A DNA stretch of 64,000 bases from Paracoccus luteus (GTDB lineage: Bacteria; Pseudomonadota; Alphaproteobacteria; Rhodobacterales; Rhodobacteraceae): NCBI RefSeq assembly GCF_004522155.1, contig NZ_SDEA01000001.1:1-64000 (forward strand), written 5' to 3'. This document shows, piece after piece, positions 43,853 through 53,680 of the stretch. Both the position numbers and the translations under genes were made by a program. The notes below the pieces were generated by a model. It made no database searches and was not told the DNA's origin. It saw only the letters and a list, made by a program, of their open reading frames with translations. Within the stretch, counting starts at the first letter, position 1. Each line of letters begins with the position of its first letter.

Positions 43853-44223
43853 CCGCGCGGCCCCTCGGCGCGGCACCGGGCCAGCGCGTCCCCGAACGCG
43901 GGGCGCTGCCCGCGGGCGCGCTGCGCGACATCGACCGGCCGGGCGATCTGCTGCCCTAGCCGCGCGGCCCCTCGGCGCGGCACCGGGCCAGCGCGTCCCC
44001 GAACGCGGGGCGCTGCCCGCGGGCGCGCTGCGCGACATCGACCGGCCGGGCGATCTGCTGCCCTAGCCGCGCGGCCCCTCGGCGCGGCACCGGGCCAGCG
44101 CGTCCCCGAACGCGGGGCGCTGCCCGCGGGCGCGCTGCGCGACATCGACCGGCCGGGCGATCTGCTGCCCTAGCCGCGCGGCCCCTCGGCGCGGAACCGG
44201 GCCAGCGCGTCCTGAAACGCGGG
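43796..44223. repeat. Four tandem copies of a 107-bp unit made of the mocA and xylB gene tails
   Basis: The unit consists of the last 57 bases of mocA followed by the last 50 bases (read in reverse) of the convergent xylB, joined through their shared CTAG stop overlap. Copies lie at 43796-43902, 43903-44009, 44010-44116 and 44117-44223; the stops TAG recur at 43850, 43957, 44064 and 44171, spaced exactly 107. The three inner mocA-type parts are identical to each other, as are the three inner xylB-type parts. They differ at a few bases from the outermost parts that are the real gene ends (for example xylB tail AFQDALARFRA against AFGDALARCRA inside). A short GGCGC is shared at the junction, which fits tandem duplication at a microhomology. 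Confidence 0.93.
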
Positions 44224-45603
44224 GCGCAGCGCGGCGTCCGGCGCGATCTCGGCCGCGATACGGGGGGCCGTGCAGACTGCCAGCGGGTCGGCCCCCGTGG
44301 CCGCCATCAGCCCCAGCCGCGCCGCGCCGAAGGCCGCGCCGAAATCGCCGCTTTCGGGGACCAGCACCGGCAGGTCCAGCGCCGTGGCGATCGCCGCCAG
44401 CCAGTAACGCGACCGCGCCCCGCCCCCCAGCGCCAGCAGCGCCTGCGGGTCCGACCCCGCGGCGCGCAGCGCGGCGAGGTTGTCGGCCAGCGCAAATGCC
44501 ACGCCTTCAAGCACGGCGCGGGTCATCGCCGCGCGGTCGGTGCGGGCGGTCAGCCCGATGAGGCGCGCGGTCAGCGTGGCGTCGTTGTGGGGTGTGCGCT
44601 CGCCCGACAGATAGGGCAGGAACAGCGTCTCGGTGGGCGCGGCCAGCCGGTCGCCCAGCTCGGCGGTCAGCGCGGCGGCGGGCTGGCCCAGGATGCCCGC
44701 CAGCCATTCCAGCGCCGCGGACGCCGACAGGATCACCCCCATCTGGTGCCACATCCCCGGCAGCGCGTGGCAGAACGCGTGGACCGCGCTTTCCGGCAGC
44801 GGCAGGTAACGGTCGGTCGCCGCGAACAGCACCCCCGAGGTGCCCAGCGACACGAACCCCTGACCCCCCGCCACCGTCCCTGCGCCGATGGCGGTCGCGG
44901 CGTTGTCGCCCGCGCCGCCCGAGACCACCGTGCCGGGCCGCATCCCCCATTCGTCGGCCAGCGCCATGCGCAACCCGCCCGATGGCGCATTCCCCTCGAT
45001 CAGCGCGGGCATCTGGTCGGGGCGCATGCCGGACGCGGCCAGCAGCTCGGGCGACCATGCGCGGGCGCCGGTGTCCAGCCAGCTGGTGCCGGCGGCGTCC
45101 GACATTTCGGCCACATGCTCGCCGGTCAGCCACAGGCGCAGATAGTCCTTGGGCAGCAGCACGCGGGCGACGCGGGCAAACGCCGCCGGCTCCTCGTCGG
45201 CCATCCAGACCAGCTTGGGCGCGGTGAAGCCGGGAAAGACGATGTTGCCCGAGATGGCGCGGAACCGCGGGTCGGCGTCCAGCCGCGCGGCTTGGCGGTG
45301 GCTGCGCCCGTCGTTCCACAGGATCGCCGGGCGGATCACCCGGTCGCCGGCGTCCAGCGTCACCGCGCCGTGCATCTGGCCCGAAAGGCCGATGCCCTGC
45401 ACGCCCGACAGGTCATGGCGCGCGCGCAGATCGGCGACGGCCCTTTCGGTCGCGGCGATCCAGTCGGCGGGTTCCTGTTCCGACCACCCCGGCGCGGGAC
45501 GCGAGACGGTCAGCGCCGCGGTCGCAGACCCCAGCACGCGCTGGTCCTCGTCCATCAGCAGCACCTTGACACCCGAGGTGCCCAGATCGATCCCCAGATA
45601 CAT
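44170..45603 (-). CDS. xylB: Xylulokinase
   Basis: A 477-residue FGGY-family kinase. The N-terminus MYLGIDLGTSGVK holds the phosphate-1 loop; GIGLSGQMHGAV and AILWNDGRSH form the sugar site with the catalytic Asp probably in GAGDNAATAIG; SLGTSGVLFAATD and LGGGARSRYWLAAIATAL make up the ATP site. It phosphorylates D-xylulose, the product of arabitol or xylitol oxidation by the linked dehydrogenases MtlK and SmoS, for the pentose phosphate route. Last gene of the smo operon, 15 bases after the HAD gene. Its final 54 bases lie in the 107-bp tandem repeat. Confidence 0.93.
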   Translation of the reverse strand: MYLGIDLGTSGVKVLLMDEDQRVLGSATAALTVSRPAPGWSEQEPADWIAATERAVADLRARHDLSGVQGIGLSGQMHGAVTLDAGDRVIRPAILWNDGRSHRQAARLDADPRFRAISGNIVFPGFTAPKLVWMADEEPAAFARVARVLLPKDYLRLWLTGEHVAEMSDAAGTSWLDTGARAWSPELLAASGMRPDQMPALIEGNAPSGGLRMALADEWGMRPGTVVSGGAGDNAATAIGAGTVAGGQGFVSLGTSGVLFAATDRYLPLPESAVHAFCHALPGMWHQMGVILSASAALEWLAGILGQPAAALTAELGDRLAAPTETLFLPYLSGERTPHNDATLTARLIGLTARTDRAAMTRAVLEGVAFALADNLAALRAAGSDPQALLALGGGARSRYWLAAIATALDLPVLVPESGDFGAAFGAARLGLMAATGADPLAVCTAPRIAAEIAPDAALRPAFQDALARFRAEGPRG

Positions 45604-45618
45604 CGCCGTCCTTTCCGG

Positions 45619-46305
45619 TCAGCCCTGCGCGGCCGCCAGCCGCGCCACAATGTCCGGCAGTTCGACGGCCTGCGCAATCACCGCCTCGGGGTCCAGCGCG
45701 GGCAGGCGTTCGGCCAGCCGCGCCGCCGCCGCATGGCTGCCGCCGGTAAAGGCGATGCAGCGCATGCCCGCAGCCTGTGCGGCGCGGATGCCGGCGATGC
45801 TGTCCTCGATCACGATGCAGTCGGCGGGGCGCACGCCCAGCCGGGCCGCGACATGCAGGAACAGGTCGGGCGCGGGCTTGCCGCGCGCAACCTCGGTCGC
45901 GGAATGGATATGCGGGGCGAAGGCGTCCCACAGCCCCGTCAGCCGCAGCGTCTGGTCCAGCCGCGCGGGCGTCGAGGACGAGGCGACCGCGCGCGGCAAC
46001 CCCGAAAGCGCGGCCAGCGCCGCGGCGATGCCGGGGATGGGGCGCAGTTCGGCGGCAAAGCGTTCCGCCAGCCGCGCGCGATAGCCGGGCAGCAGGGGCG
46101 TCGCGTCGATGCCGTGTTCGCCGTGGACCAGCGCGGTGATCTCGGCCACCGACCGGCCGATCATCCGGTCATAGATGTCGGCGTCGCTGACCGGCGCGCC
46201 CGCCGCGCGCAGCGCCAGCCCCAGTTCGGCGACCGACAACGGCTCGCTGTCGATCAGCACCCCGTCGCAGTCGAAGATCAGCGCCGGGGCGGCCAGCCCC
46301 GTCAT
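45619..46305 (-). CDS. HAD family sugar-phosphate phosphatase
   Basis: A 228-residue HAD hydrolase of the beta-phosphoglucomutase/YniC group. Motif I is FDCDGVLIDSEP (nucleophile Asp near residue 12), motif II is ASSSTPARL, motif III the lysine in ARGKPAPDLFL, and motif IV IVIEDSIAGI. The cap domain of helices lies between motifs I and II. A homologue sits in the Rhodobacter polyol operon. It probably removes phosphate from a sugar phosphate that builds up during polyol growth; the exact substrate is unknown. The ATG overlaps the mtlK stop. Confidence 0.83.
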   Translation of the reverse strand: MTGLAAPALIFDCDGVLIDSEPLSVAELGLALRAAGAPVSDADIYDRMIGRSVAEITALVHGEHGIDATPLLPGYRARLAERFAAELRPIPGIAAALAALSGLPRAVASSSTPARLDQTLRLTGLWDAFAPHIHSATEVARGKPAPDLFLHVAARLGVRPADCIVIEDSIAGIRAAQAAGMRCIAFTGGSHAAAARLAERLPALDPEAVIAQAVELPDIVARLAAAQG

Positions 46306-47768
46306 CGCCCCAGATACCGGCGCAGGGTCGCCGCCGTGCCGTCCGCCCACAGCATCGCCAGCCAGCGCGCGAACGGCTCGGCCAGCCGCGCGTCCTGTCC
46401 GGTCGCGCCATAGATGTCGGCCATGCCCAGCCATGCCGCCGGGTCGTGGCGTGCGGCCTGGGCGGCGGCGGTCAGGCGGTCCCAGTTGGGATCGTTCGGC
46501 TCGATCACCGCGCCGCTGTCGGTGGTCCCCGCGCAGTATCGGCACCACAGCGCCGATTCCAGCGCCAGCCCCTCGACCGGCAGACCCCGCGCCAGCCGGT
46601 CGGCGATGGTCGGGATGATGAACTTGGGCTGGCGGTTCGATCCGTCCAGACACAGGCGCCGGATCGTGTCGCCGATCTTGGGGTTGGCGCAGCGTTCCTT
46701 GACCTTGTCGAAATAGGCGGTCAGGTCGGTGCCGGGCACCGGCGGCACCACGGGGATGATCTCGTCGGTTTCTACCTTGTCGAGGAAGGCGCGGACCAGA
46801 TCGTCCTGCATCCCCTCGTGGACGAAATGGATGTCCATCAGCCCGGCGGGATAGGCGATGACCGCGTGGCCGCCGTTCAGGATGCGGATCTTCATCATCT
46901 CCCACGGGGTCACGTCGGCGACGAACTCGACCCCCGCGCGTTCCAGCGGCGGGCGGCCGGCGGGGAAGTTGTCCTCAAGCACCCACTGGATGAAATCCTC
47001 GCAGAACACGGGTGCCGCATCCTCGATCCCGAAGTCGTCGCGGACCATCGCGCGCTCACGCTCGCTGGTGGCGGGGGTGATGCGGTCCACCATGCCGTTG
47101 GGGAACGCCACGTTCGCCGCGATCCAGTCGGCAAGCCGCGGGTCGGCCAGGCGGGCGGTTTCCACCACCGCCTCGCGGGTGACGACGCCATTGTGGGGGA
47201 TGTTGTCGCAGGACATGACGGTGAACGGGACCGTCCCCGCGTCGCGCCGCGCGCGCAGGCCCGCGACGATCAGGCCAAAGACGGTTGCGGGCGCGGCGGG
47301 GTTGGCGGCGTCCGCCGCGATGGCGGGATGGGTCGGGTCGAAATGCCCGGTCGCCGCGTCGATGAAATAGCCGCCCTCGGTGATCGTCAGCGACACGATG
47401 CGGATCGCGGGGTCGGCCAGCGCCGCGATGGTGCGCGCGGGATCGCCCGGCGGCAGGTAATCGACGGTCGCGCCCAGAACGCGGGCGTCAGACGCGGCGG
47501 CGGATTGTTCGACGACGGTATACAGGTGGTCCTGCGCCGCCAGCACCTCGCGCATCCGCGCGTCGGACGGCATGACGCCCGCGCCGACGATGGCAAAGTC
47601 GTGGCCCAGCCCGTCATTCATCAGCCGGTCCAGATAGACCGCCTGATGCGCGCGGTGGAAATTGCCCAGCCCGAAATGGACGATGCCCGGCGTCAGCGCG
47701 GCGCGGTCATAGGACGGGGTGGCCGCGCCGGTCAGGCCGGGCAGGGTCGCGTTCGACAGTCGGGTCAT
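46302..47768 (-). CDS. mtlK: Mannitol 2-dehydrogenase (polyol dehydrogenase)
   Basis: A 488-residue long-chain polyol-specific dehydrogenase. HFGLGNFHRAHQAVYLD is the NAD-binding start; the family signature K-x4-N-x2-H is KIRILNGGH, with SCDNIPHNG and FPNGMVDRITPAT also present. It oxidises D-mannitol to D-fructose and, in relatives, D-arabitol to D-xylulose and D-sorbitol to L-sorbose. No metal is needed in this family. It lies between smoS (3-base gap) and the HAD gene in the smo operon; a kinase for xylulose is present downstream. Confidence 0.92.
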   Translation of the reverse strand: MTRLSNATLPGLTGAATPSYDRAALTPGIVHFGLGNFHRAHQAVYLDRLMNDGLGHDFAIVGAGVMPSDARMREVLAAQDHLYTVVEQSAAASDARVLGATVDYLPPGDPARTIAALADPAIRIVSLTITEGGYFIDAATGHFDPTHPAIAADAANPAAPATVFGLIVAGLRARRDAGTVPFTVMSCDNIPHNGVVTREAVVETARLADPRLADWIAANVAFPNGMVDRITPATSERERAMVRDDFGIEDAAPVFCEDFIQWVLEDNFPAGRPPLERAGVEFVADVTPWEMMKIRILNGGHAVIAYPAGLMDIHFVHEGMQDDLVRAFLDKVETDEIIPVVPPVPGTDLTAYFDKVKERCANPKIGDTIRRLCLDGSNRQPKFIIPTIADRLARGLPVEGLALESALWCRYCAGTTDSGAVIEPNDPNWDRLTAAAQAARHDPAAWLGMADIYGATGQDARLAEPFARWLAMLWADGTAATLRRYLGR

Positions 47769-47771
47769 GGG

Positions 47772-48532
47772 TCAGCTCATCCAGTTGCCGCCATCGACGT
47801 TATACGTCTGGGCGACGATGTAATCGGCCTCGGGCGAGGCGAGGAAAACGGCCATGCCGGTCAGGTCGGCGGCGGTGCCCATCCGGCCAAAGGGGACGGC
47901 GGCGCCGACTTCGGCCTTTTTCTGGCCGCGGGGCTTGCCCTCATATGCGGCGAACTTGGCGTCCACGCCGTCCCAATGCTCGCCGTCCACGACGCCCGGC
48001 GCGATGGCGTTCACGTTGATGCCGTGGGCGATCAGGTTCAGCCCCGCCGATTGCGTCAGGCTGATGACGGCGGCCTTGGTCGCGCAATAGACGGCGACCA
48101 GCGGTTCCCCGCGCCTGCCCGCCTGGCTTGCCATGTTGATGATCTTGCCCCGCCTGCCGGTGTCGATCATGTGCCGCGCCACCGCCTGCAGGGTGAACAG
48201 CGCGCCGCCCACGTTGATCGAGAACAGCCGGTCATAGCTGTCGCGGGTGATGTCCACGATGGGCGCCAGGTCGAACAGCGCGGCGTTGTTGATCAGGATG
48301 TCGATGCCGCCCAGGTCGGCCACCGCCTGCGCGACGCCCGCGTCGATGCTGGCCTGATCGGTCACGTCCATCACGATCGGCACCGCGCCGATGTCCGCGG
48401 CGGTCTGCGCCACGCGGGCCGCGTCGATGTCGGCGATGGCGACGCGCGCGCCCTCGGCGATATAGGCCTCGGCAAAGGCGCGGCCGATGCCGCGCGCGGC
48501 CCCGGTGATCAGGGCGGTCTTGCCGGCAAGTC

Positions 48533-48536
<4 letters not shown>
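47772..48536 (-). CDS. smoS: Sorbitol (L-iditol 2-) dehydrogenase SmoS, SDR family
   Basis: A 254-residue [11 protein letters not shown] cofactor loop, NNAALFD, catalytic Ser in [10 protein letters not shown] and YCATKAA. Stretches such as [20 protein letters not shown] and [11 protein letters not shown] are strongly reminiscent of the Rhodobacter sphaeroides sorbitol dehydrogenase. It oxidises D-sorbitol to D-fructose and galactitol to D-tagatose in that organism. The ATG overlaps the smoK stop (ATGA). Sixth of the functions in the operon: binding protein, two permeases, ATPase, then this enzyme. Confidence 0.92.
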
Positions 48537-49531
<995 letters not shown>

Positions 49532-49546
49532 GTGTTCCCCCGTTGA

Positions 49547-50377
49547 TTACTTGACCGCGCCGAAGGTCAGGCCGCGGACAAGCTGTTTCTGGCTGAACCA
49601 GCCCATGATGACGATCGGCGCGATGGCCATCGTGCTGGCCGCCGACAGCTTGGCATAGAACAGCCCCTCGGGGCTGGAATAGCTGGCGATGAAGGCGGTC
49701 AGCGGGGCGGCCTTGCTGGTCGTCAGGTTCAGCGTCCAGAACGCCTCGTTCCACGCCAGAATGATGTTCAGCAGCATCGTGGAGGCGATCCCCGGCAGCG
49801 CCATCGGCAGCAGGACGTGCCGGATCTCGTGCCACAGCCCGGCGCCGTCCATGCGCGCGGCTTCCAGGATCTCGGCCGGGATCTCGCGGAAATAGGTATA
49901 CAGCATCCACACGATGATCGGCAGGTTCATCAGCATCAGCACGACGATCACCCCGCTGCGCGTGTCCAGCAGGCCAAGGTCGCGAAACAGCAGATAGATC
50001 GGGATCAGCACGCCGACCGCGGGCATCATCTTGGTGGACAGCATCCAGATCAGCACGTCGCGGGTGCGCTTTGCCGGCTGGAACGCCATCGACCACGCGG
50101 CGGGCACCGCGACCGCCAGCCCCAGCAGGGTGGACCCCAGCGCGATCGCGATCGAGTTCAGGAAGTGGCGCACATAGGGCGAGCGTTCCTGCACCGCCGC
50201 ATAGTTTTCCAGCGTCCAGTCGAAGAACAGGAACCTGGGCGGGCTGGCGACGGCGTCCCCTTCGGTCTTGAAGCTGGTCAGGACGGTCCACAGGATCGGG
50301 AAAAAGATCAGCAGCCCGACCCCCCAGGCCAGCAGGGTGAAGGTCAGCTTGCGCGCGGGGGTGACGGTGCGGGCCAT
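49547..50377 (-). CDS. smoG: Polyol ABC transporter permease SmoG
   Basis: A 276-residue MalG-like permease with six helices. The N-terminus FTLLAWGVGLLIFFPILWTVLTSFK and the coupling loop EAARMDGAGLWHEIRHVLLP are typical; ILAWNEAFWTLNLTTSKAAPL lies in the last third. With SmoF it forms the channel. It starts four bases before the end of the smoF region (gap 50378-50381) and precedes smoK by 15 bases. Length is normal for the family. Confidence 0.9.
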   Translation of the reverse strand: MARTVTPARKLTFTLLAWGVGLLIFFPILWTVLTSFKTEGDAVASPPRFLFFDWTLENYAAVQERSPYVRHFLNSIAIALGSTLLGLAVAVPAAWSMAFQPAKRTRDVLIWMLSTKMMPAVGVLIPIYLLFRDLGLLDTRSGVIVVLMLMNLPIIVWMLYTYFREIPAEILEAARMDGAGLWHEIRHVLLPMALPGIASTMLLNIILAWNEAFWTLNLTTSKAAPLTAFIASYSSPEGLFYAKLSAASTMAIAPIVIMGWFSQKQLVRGLTFGAVK

Positions 50378-50381
50378 AGGG

Positions 50382-51251
50382 TCAGTCCAGCGTCCGCCCG
50401 ATCAACCGCATCAGGAAGATCGCGACGATGTTGGCAAGGATGACGGCCACGATGCCGCCCGCGGATGCGCCGCCCACGTCGAACTGCAGCAGCGCCTGTG
50501 AATAGACCAGATAGGTCAGGTTGGTGGACTGGTATCCCGGCCCGCCGTTGGTGGTGACGAGGATCTCGGCGAAGACCGACAACAGGAAGATCGTCTCGAT
50601 CAGCACGACGACGGTGATCGGGCGCGACAGATGCGGCAGGGTCAGGTGGGTGAACTTGGCCCAGGCGCCGGCGCCGTCCATCTCGGCCGCCTCCATCTGC
50701 TCGCTGTCCAGCGACTGCAGCGCGGTCAGCAGGATCAGCGTCGCAAAGGGCAGCCACTGCCACGCCACGATCCCGATGATCGAGGCCAGCGGATACTGCG
50801 CCAGGAAATCGACCGGCTGCGCGCCCAGCAGCTTGGCGATCCAAGCGAACAGGCCGTTGACGGGGTTCAGGAACATGTTCTTCCACACCAGCGCCGACAC
50901 GGTCGGCATGATGAAGAACGGCGCGATGACAAGGATGCGGACGATGCCCTGACCCCACATCGGCTGGTCGATCAGCAGGGCCAGCAGGACGCCCCCCCCC
51001 ACCGTGATGACCAGCACGCCCCCCACGATCAGCAGCGTGTTGGTCAGCGCCGCCCAGAACGCCGGGTCGGACAGGAAAAAGCGATAGTTCATCAGCCCGA
51101 TGAACTGTTCCGTCCCCGGCGACAGCAGGTTATAGCTTTGAAAGCTGAACCACAGCGTCATGGCCAGCGGCACGATCATCCAGCCCAGCAGCAGCACCAC
51201 CGAGGGCGCCACCATCAGCCGGGCCAGTCCGCGTTGATGTCGGGTTGCCAT
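50382..51251 (-). CDS. smoF: Polyol ABC transporter permease SmoF
   Basis: A 289-residue MalF-like permease with six helices. LMVAPSVVLLLGWMIVPLAMTLWFS is the first helix region; the coupling loop is EAAEMDGAGAWAKFTHLTLP; SVFAEILVTTNGGPGYQSTNL is typical of the last third. It follows the binding-protein gene smoE across a 69-base gap with a strong hairpin (51281-51304), which would allow much lower expression of the membrane parts than of the binding protein. Confidence 0.9.
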   Translation of the reverse strand: MATRHQRGLARLMVAPSVVLLLGWMIVPLAMTLWFSFQSYNLLSPGTEQFIGLMNYRFFLSDPAFWAALTNTLLIVGGVLVITVGGGVLLALLIDQPMWGQGIVRILVIAPFFIMPTVSALVWKNMFLNPVNGLFAWIAKLLGAQPVDFLAQYPLASIIGIVAWQWLPFATLILLTALQSLDSEQMEAAEMDGAGAWAKFTHLTLPHLSRPITVVVLIETIFLLSVFAEILVTTNGGPGYQSTNLTYLVYSQALLQFDVGGASAGGIVAVILANIVAIFLMRLIGRTLD

Positions 51252-51280
51252 GCCGCGTCCCCTTGCTGGCGGCGTCGAAA

Positions 51281-51304
51281 GGCCGGGCGGCGGACCGCCC
51301 GGCC
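51281..51304. terminator. Intercistronic hairpin between smoE and smoF
   Basis: GGCCGGGCGG (51281-51290) and CCGCCCGGCC (51295-51304) form a perfect 10-bp stem with loop CGGA. No T-run adjoins on the minus strand. It begins 16 bases past the smoE stop. This is the classical place for a stabilising or attenuating stem in binding-protein-dependent operons. Confidence 0.7.
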
Positions 51305-51320
51305 GGTGGATCGGGTCAGC

Positions 51321-52637
51321 TCACTTGGGATAGCCGGCCTTGGCCATTTCCCGCTCGGCGATCTGCTGGGACGCGGTCAGCGCCTGATCGACCGGCATCT
51401 GCCCGGCGACGGCGGCCGACAACTGCTGGCCGACGGCCGTCCCGATCGCCTGGAACTCGGGGATCGCGACGAACTGCCCGCCGGTATAGGGCGTCTCGGC
51501 GACCGACGGACGTTCCGGCGTCGCCGCGTTCATGGATTGCAGCGTCAGTTTCGCGAAGGGCGCGGCCGCCTGGTATTCCGCGTTGTCATACAGCGACGTG
51601 CGGGTGCCGGGCGGGGCGGCAAGCCAGCCTTCCTGGCCGGCGATCAGGTTGGTGTAATCCTTGCTGGTCGCCCAGGCGATGAACTTCTGCGCGGCCTCGG
51701 GCGCGTCGGTGGACGCCGGCACCGCCAGGTTCCAGGACCACAGCCAGTTGCCGTGGTTGTCCACGCCTTCCTTGTTGGGGAACTGGGCAAAGCCCACCTT
51801 GTCTGCCACCGTCGATTCCGCCGGGTTGGTGACAAAGCCCGCGGCGACCGTCGCGTCGATCCACATCCCGCACTTGCCCTGCTGGAACAGCGCGAGGTTC
51901 TCGTTGAAGCCGTTGGACGACGCGCCGGGCGGCCCCGCCTCGGCCATGATGGTGACGTAGTCGTTGGCTGCGGCCTTCCATTCGTCGCTGGTCAGCAGGG
52001 GTTTCCAGTCCATGTCGAACCACGCCGCGCCATAGCTGTTGGCCATCGCCGACAGGAACGCCATGTTCTCGCCCCAGCCGGCCTTGCCGCGCAGGCAGAT
52101 GCCATAGATCTCGGCGTCCTTGTCGGTCATCTTGCGGGCGGCATCCAGCAGCTGCGCCCAGGTCGGGCTTTCGGGGATGGTCACGCCCGCCTTTTCGGCC
52201 AAGTCGGTGCGATACATCACCATCGCCGATTCGCCATAGAAGGGCGCGGCATACAGCTTGCCGTCCTGCGACAGCGCGCTGCGCAGCGCGGGCAGCAGGT
52301 CGTCGACGTCGTATTCGGCGGGCAGCTGGTCCAGCGGCATCAGCCAGCCCTGCTTGGCCCAGATCGGCACCTCATAGTTGCCGATCGTCACCACGTCATA
52401 CTGGCCGCCCTTGGTGGCGATGTCGGTGGTGACGCGCTGGCGCAGGATGTTTTCCTCCAGCGTCACCCATTCCAGCTGGATGTCGGGGTTCTTGGCCGTG
52501 AAATCCTCGGCCATCTTCTGCATGCGGATCATGTCGCCGTTGTTCACGGTGGCGATGGTCAGCGTTTCGGCCGCGGCCGGGATCGCCAGCGCGGTCAGCG
52601 CGCCGGCGCCCAGCAGGCGCCGCATCGTGGTGGTCAT
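51321..52637 (-). CDS. smoE: Polyol-binding periplasmic protein SmoE
   Basis: A 438-residue family 1 solute-binding protein with a signal peptide (MTTTMRRLLGAGALTALAIPAAA). The mature start ETLTIATVNNGDMIRMQK, AAPFYGESAMVMYRTDL and GNWLWSWNLAVPAST are typical of mannitol/sorbitol-binding proteins. It captures polyols in the periplasm for SmoFGK. I chose the ATG at 52635-52637, preceded by GGAGGACACC, rather than the longer frame that crosses the operator. It is the first gene of the smo operon, divergent from smoC, with two inverted repeats in between. Confidence 0.92.
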   Translation of the reverse strand: MTTTMRRLLGAGALTALAIPAAAETLTIATVNNGDMIRMQKMAEDFTAKNPDIQLEWVTLEENILRQRVTTDIATKGGQYDVVTIGNYEVPIWAKQGWLMPLDQLPAEYDVDDLLPALRSALSQDGKLYAAPFYGESAMVMYRTDLAEKAGVTIPESPTWAQLLDAARKMTDKDAEIYGICLRGKAGWGENMAFLSAMANSYGAAWFDMDWKPLLTSDEWKAAANDYVTIMAEAGPPGASSNGFNENLALFQQGKCGMWIDATVAAGFVTNPAESTVADKVGFAQFPNKEGVDNHGNWLWSWNLAVPASTDAPEAAQKFIAWATSKDYTNLIAGQEGWLAAPPGTRTSLYDNAEYQAAAPFAKLTLQSMNAATPERPSVAETPYTGGQFVAIPEFQAIGTAVGQQLSAAVAGQMPVDQALTASQQIAEREMAKAGYPK

Positions 52638-52663
52638 TCGGTGTCCTCCTCCCCGAGGGGCGT

Positions 52664-52717
52664 CATTTGCCCTGACTATGGGCAAATGCTCATCCGTGGT
52701 GCATCGTTTGTCAAACG
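52664..52717. promoter_or_regulatory. Two inverted repeats between smoE and smoC, probable SmoC operators
   Basis: CATTTGCCC (52664-52672) pairs perfectly with GGGCAAATG (52680-52688) across 7 bases. A second palindrome, CGTTTG-T-CAAACG, lies at 52705-52717. Both are in the 104-base divergent gap and share TTTG/CAAA edges. SorC-family regulators bind TTTG-type inverted repeats, so SmoC, encoded next door, is the likely reader. Confidence 0.65.
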
Positions 52718-52741
52718 GATTCGCGCCGGGTGGATGGTGGC

Positions 52742-53680
52742 ATGACGCGGGACAACCGCAAACAGGATCAGCAGGCCCGCGCGGCGTGGATGTATTACGT
52801 CGCCGGCCAGACCCAGGACGACATCGCCCGCGCGCTGGGCGTGTCGCGCCAGACCGCGCAGCGGCTGGTGGCGCAGGCGATGGCGTCGGGCATGGTCAAG
52901 GTCCGCATCGACCACCCGCTGGCGCGCTGCCGCGATCTGGGCGACCGGCTGCGCGCGGCCTTTGGCCTGACGCTGGCCGAGGTGGCGCCCGATCAGGCGG
53001 GACCGGCAGGCGTGGCGATGGCGCTGGCCGACCTGATCGAGGCCGAGCTTGCCCGCCCCGATCCGCAGATCGTCGCCATCGGCACCGGACGGACCCTGCG
53101 CGCCGCCGTGGGGCAGATGTCGCGGATCGACTGCCCGCAGCACCGCATCGTGTCGCTGACCGGCAACATCGCGCCGGACGGCTCGGCCGCCTATTACAAC
53201 GTGCTGTTTTCGCTGTCCGACCTTGTGACGGCGCGGATATTTCCGCTGATGGTCCCGGTGATCGCCGCCACGGCCGAGGAAAAGGACGCCCTGCACCGCC
53301 AGCCCGGCATCGCCCGCGTGATGGAACTGGCAGGGCGCGCGCAGGTGGCGTTCGTCGGGCTGGGGTCCGTGGACCCGGACGCGCCGCTGTTGCAGGACGG
53401 GTTCCTGACCGGCCCCGAGGTCGCGGCCCTGCACGACGCGGGCGCGGTGGGCGAAATCCTGGGCCGCGCCTATGACGCGCGGGGGCGCCTGCTGCCGGAT
53501 CAGGCGCGCGTCGCGGCGGCGCCCTTGCCGGACACGGCGCGCACCCGCGTCATCGCCGCGGTCCACGGCACGTCCAAGCGCGCGGCCGCGCTGGGCGCGC
53601 TGCGGGGCGGGCTGGTCACCGGGCTGGTCATCGACGAGGCATCGGCCGAATGGCTGCTGGCGCAAGGGGACGAGGCATGA
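52742..53680 (+). CDS. smoC: SorC/DeoR-type polyol operon regulator SmoC
   Basis: A 312-residue SorC-family regulator. The N-terminal helix-turn-helix is MYYVAGQTQDDIARALGVSRQTAQRLVAQAM; the sugar-binding domain shows VAIGTGRTLRAAV, LTGNIAPDGSAAYYN, AFVGLGSVDPDAP and DARGRLL, and ends KRAAALGALRGGLVTGLVIDE. It presumably senses a polyol or its phosphate and controls smoEFGK-smoS-mtlK. An ATG four codons earlier (52730) is possible. Its TGA overlaps the galM ATG, so the two are co-translated. Confidence 0.88.
   Translation: MTRDNRKQDQQARAAWMYYVAGQTQDDIARALGVSRQTAQRLVAQAMASGMVKVRIDHPLARCRDLGDRLRAAFGLTLAEVAPDQAGPAGVAMALADLIEAELARPDPQIVAIGTGRTLRAAVGQMSRIDCPQHRIVSLTGNIAPDGSAAYYNVLFSLSDLVTARIFPLMVPVIAATAEEKDALHRQPGIARVMELAGRAQVAFVGLGSVDPDAPLLQDGFLTGPEVAALHDAGAVGEILGRAYDARGRLLPDQARVAAAPLPDTARTRVIAAVHGTSKRAAALGALRGGLVTGLVIDEASAEWLLAQGDEA

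Noticed and set aside
43849..44145. Short frames beginning MSRSAPAGSAPRSG repeated every 107 bases
   Set aside because: They come from the tandem 107-bp repeat and merge gene tails out of frame; not genes, though the repeat itself is kept as a finding.
43850..44173. Possible CRISPR array because of regularly spaced identical sequence
   Set aside because: The whole 107-bp period is repeated, with no unique spacers and no cas genes; it is a tandem duplication of gene ends.
47505..47525. A GTATAC core inside mtlK
   Set aside because: It lies within a coding codon run (Leu-Tyr-Thr-Val) far from a promoter; a chance match to the GntR motif.
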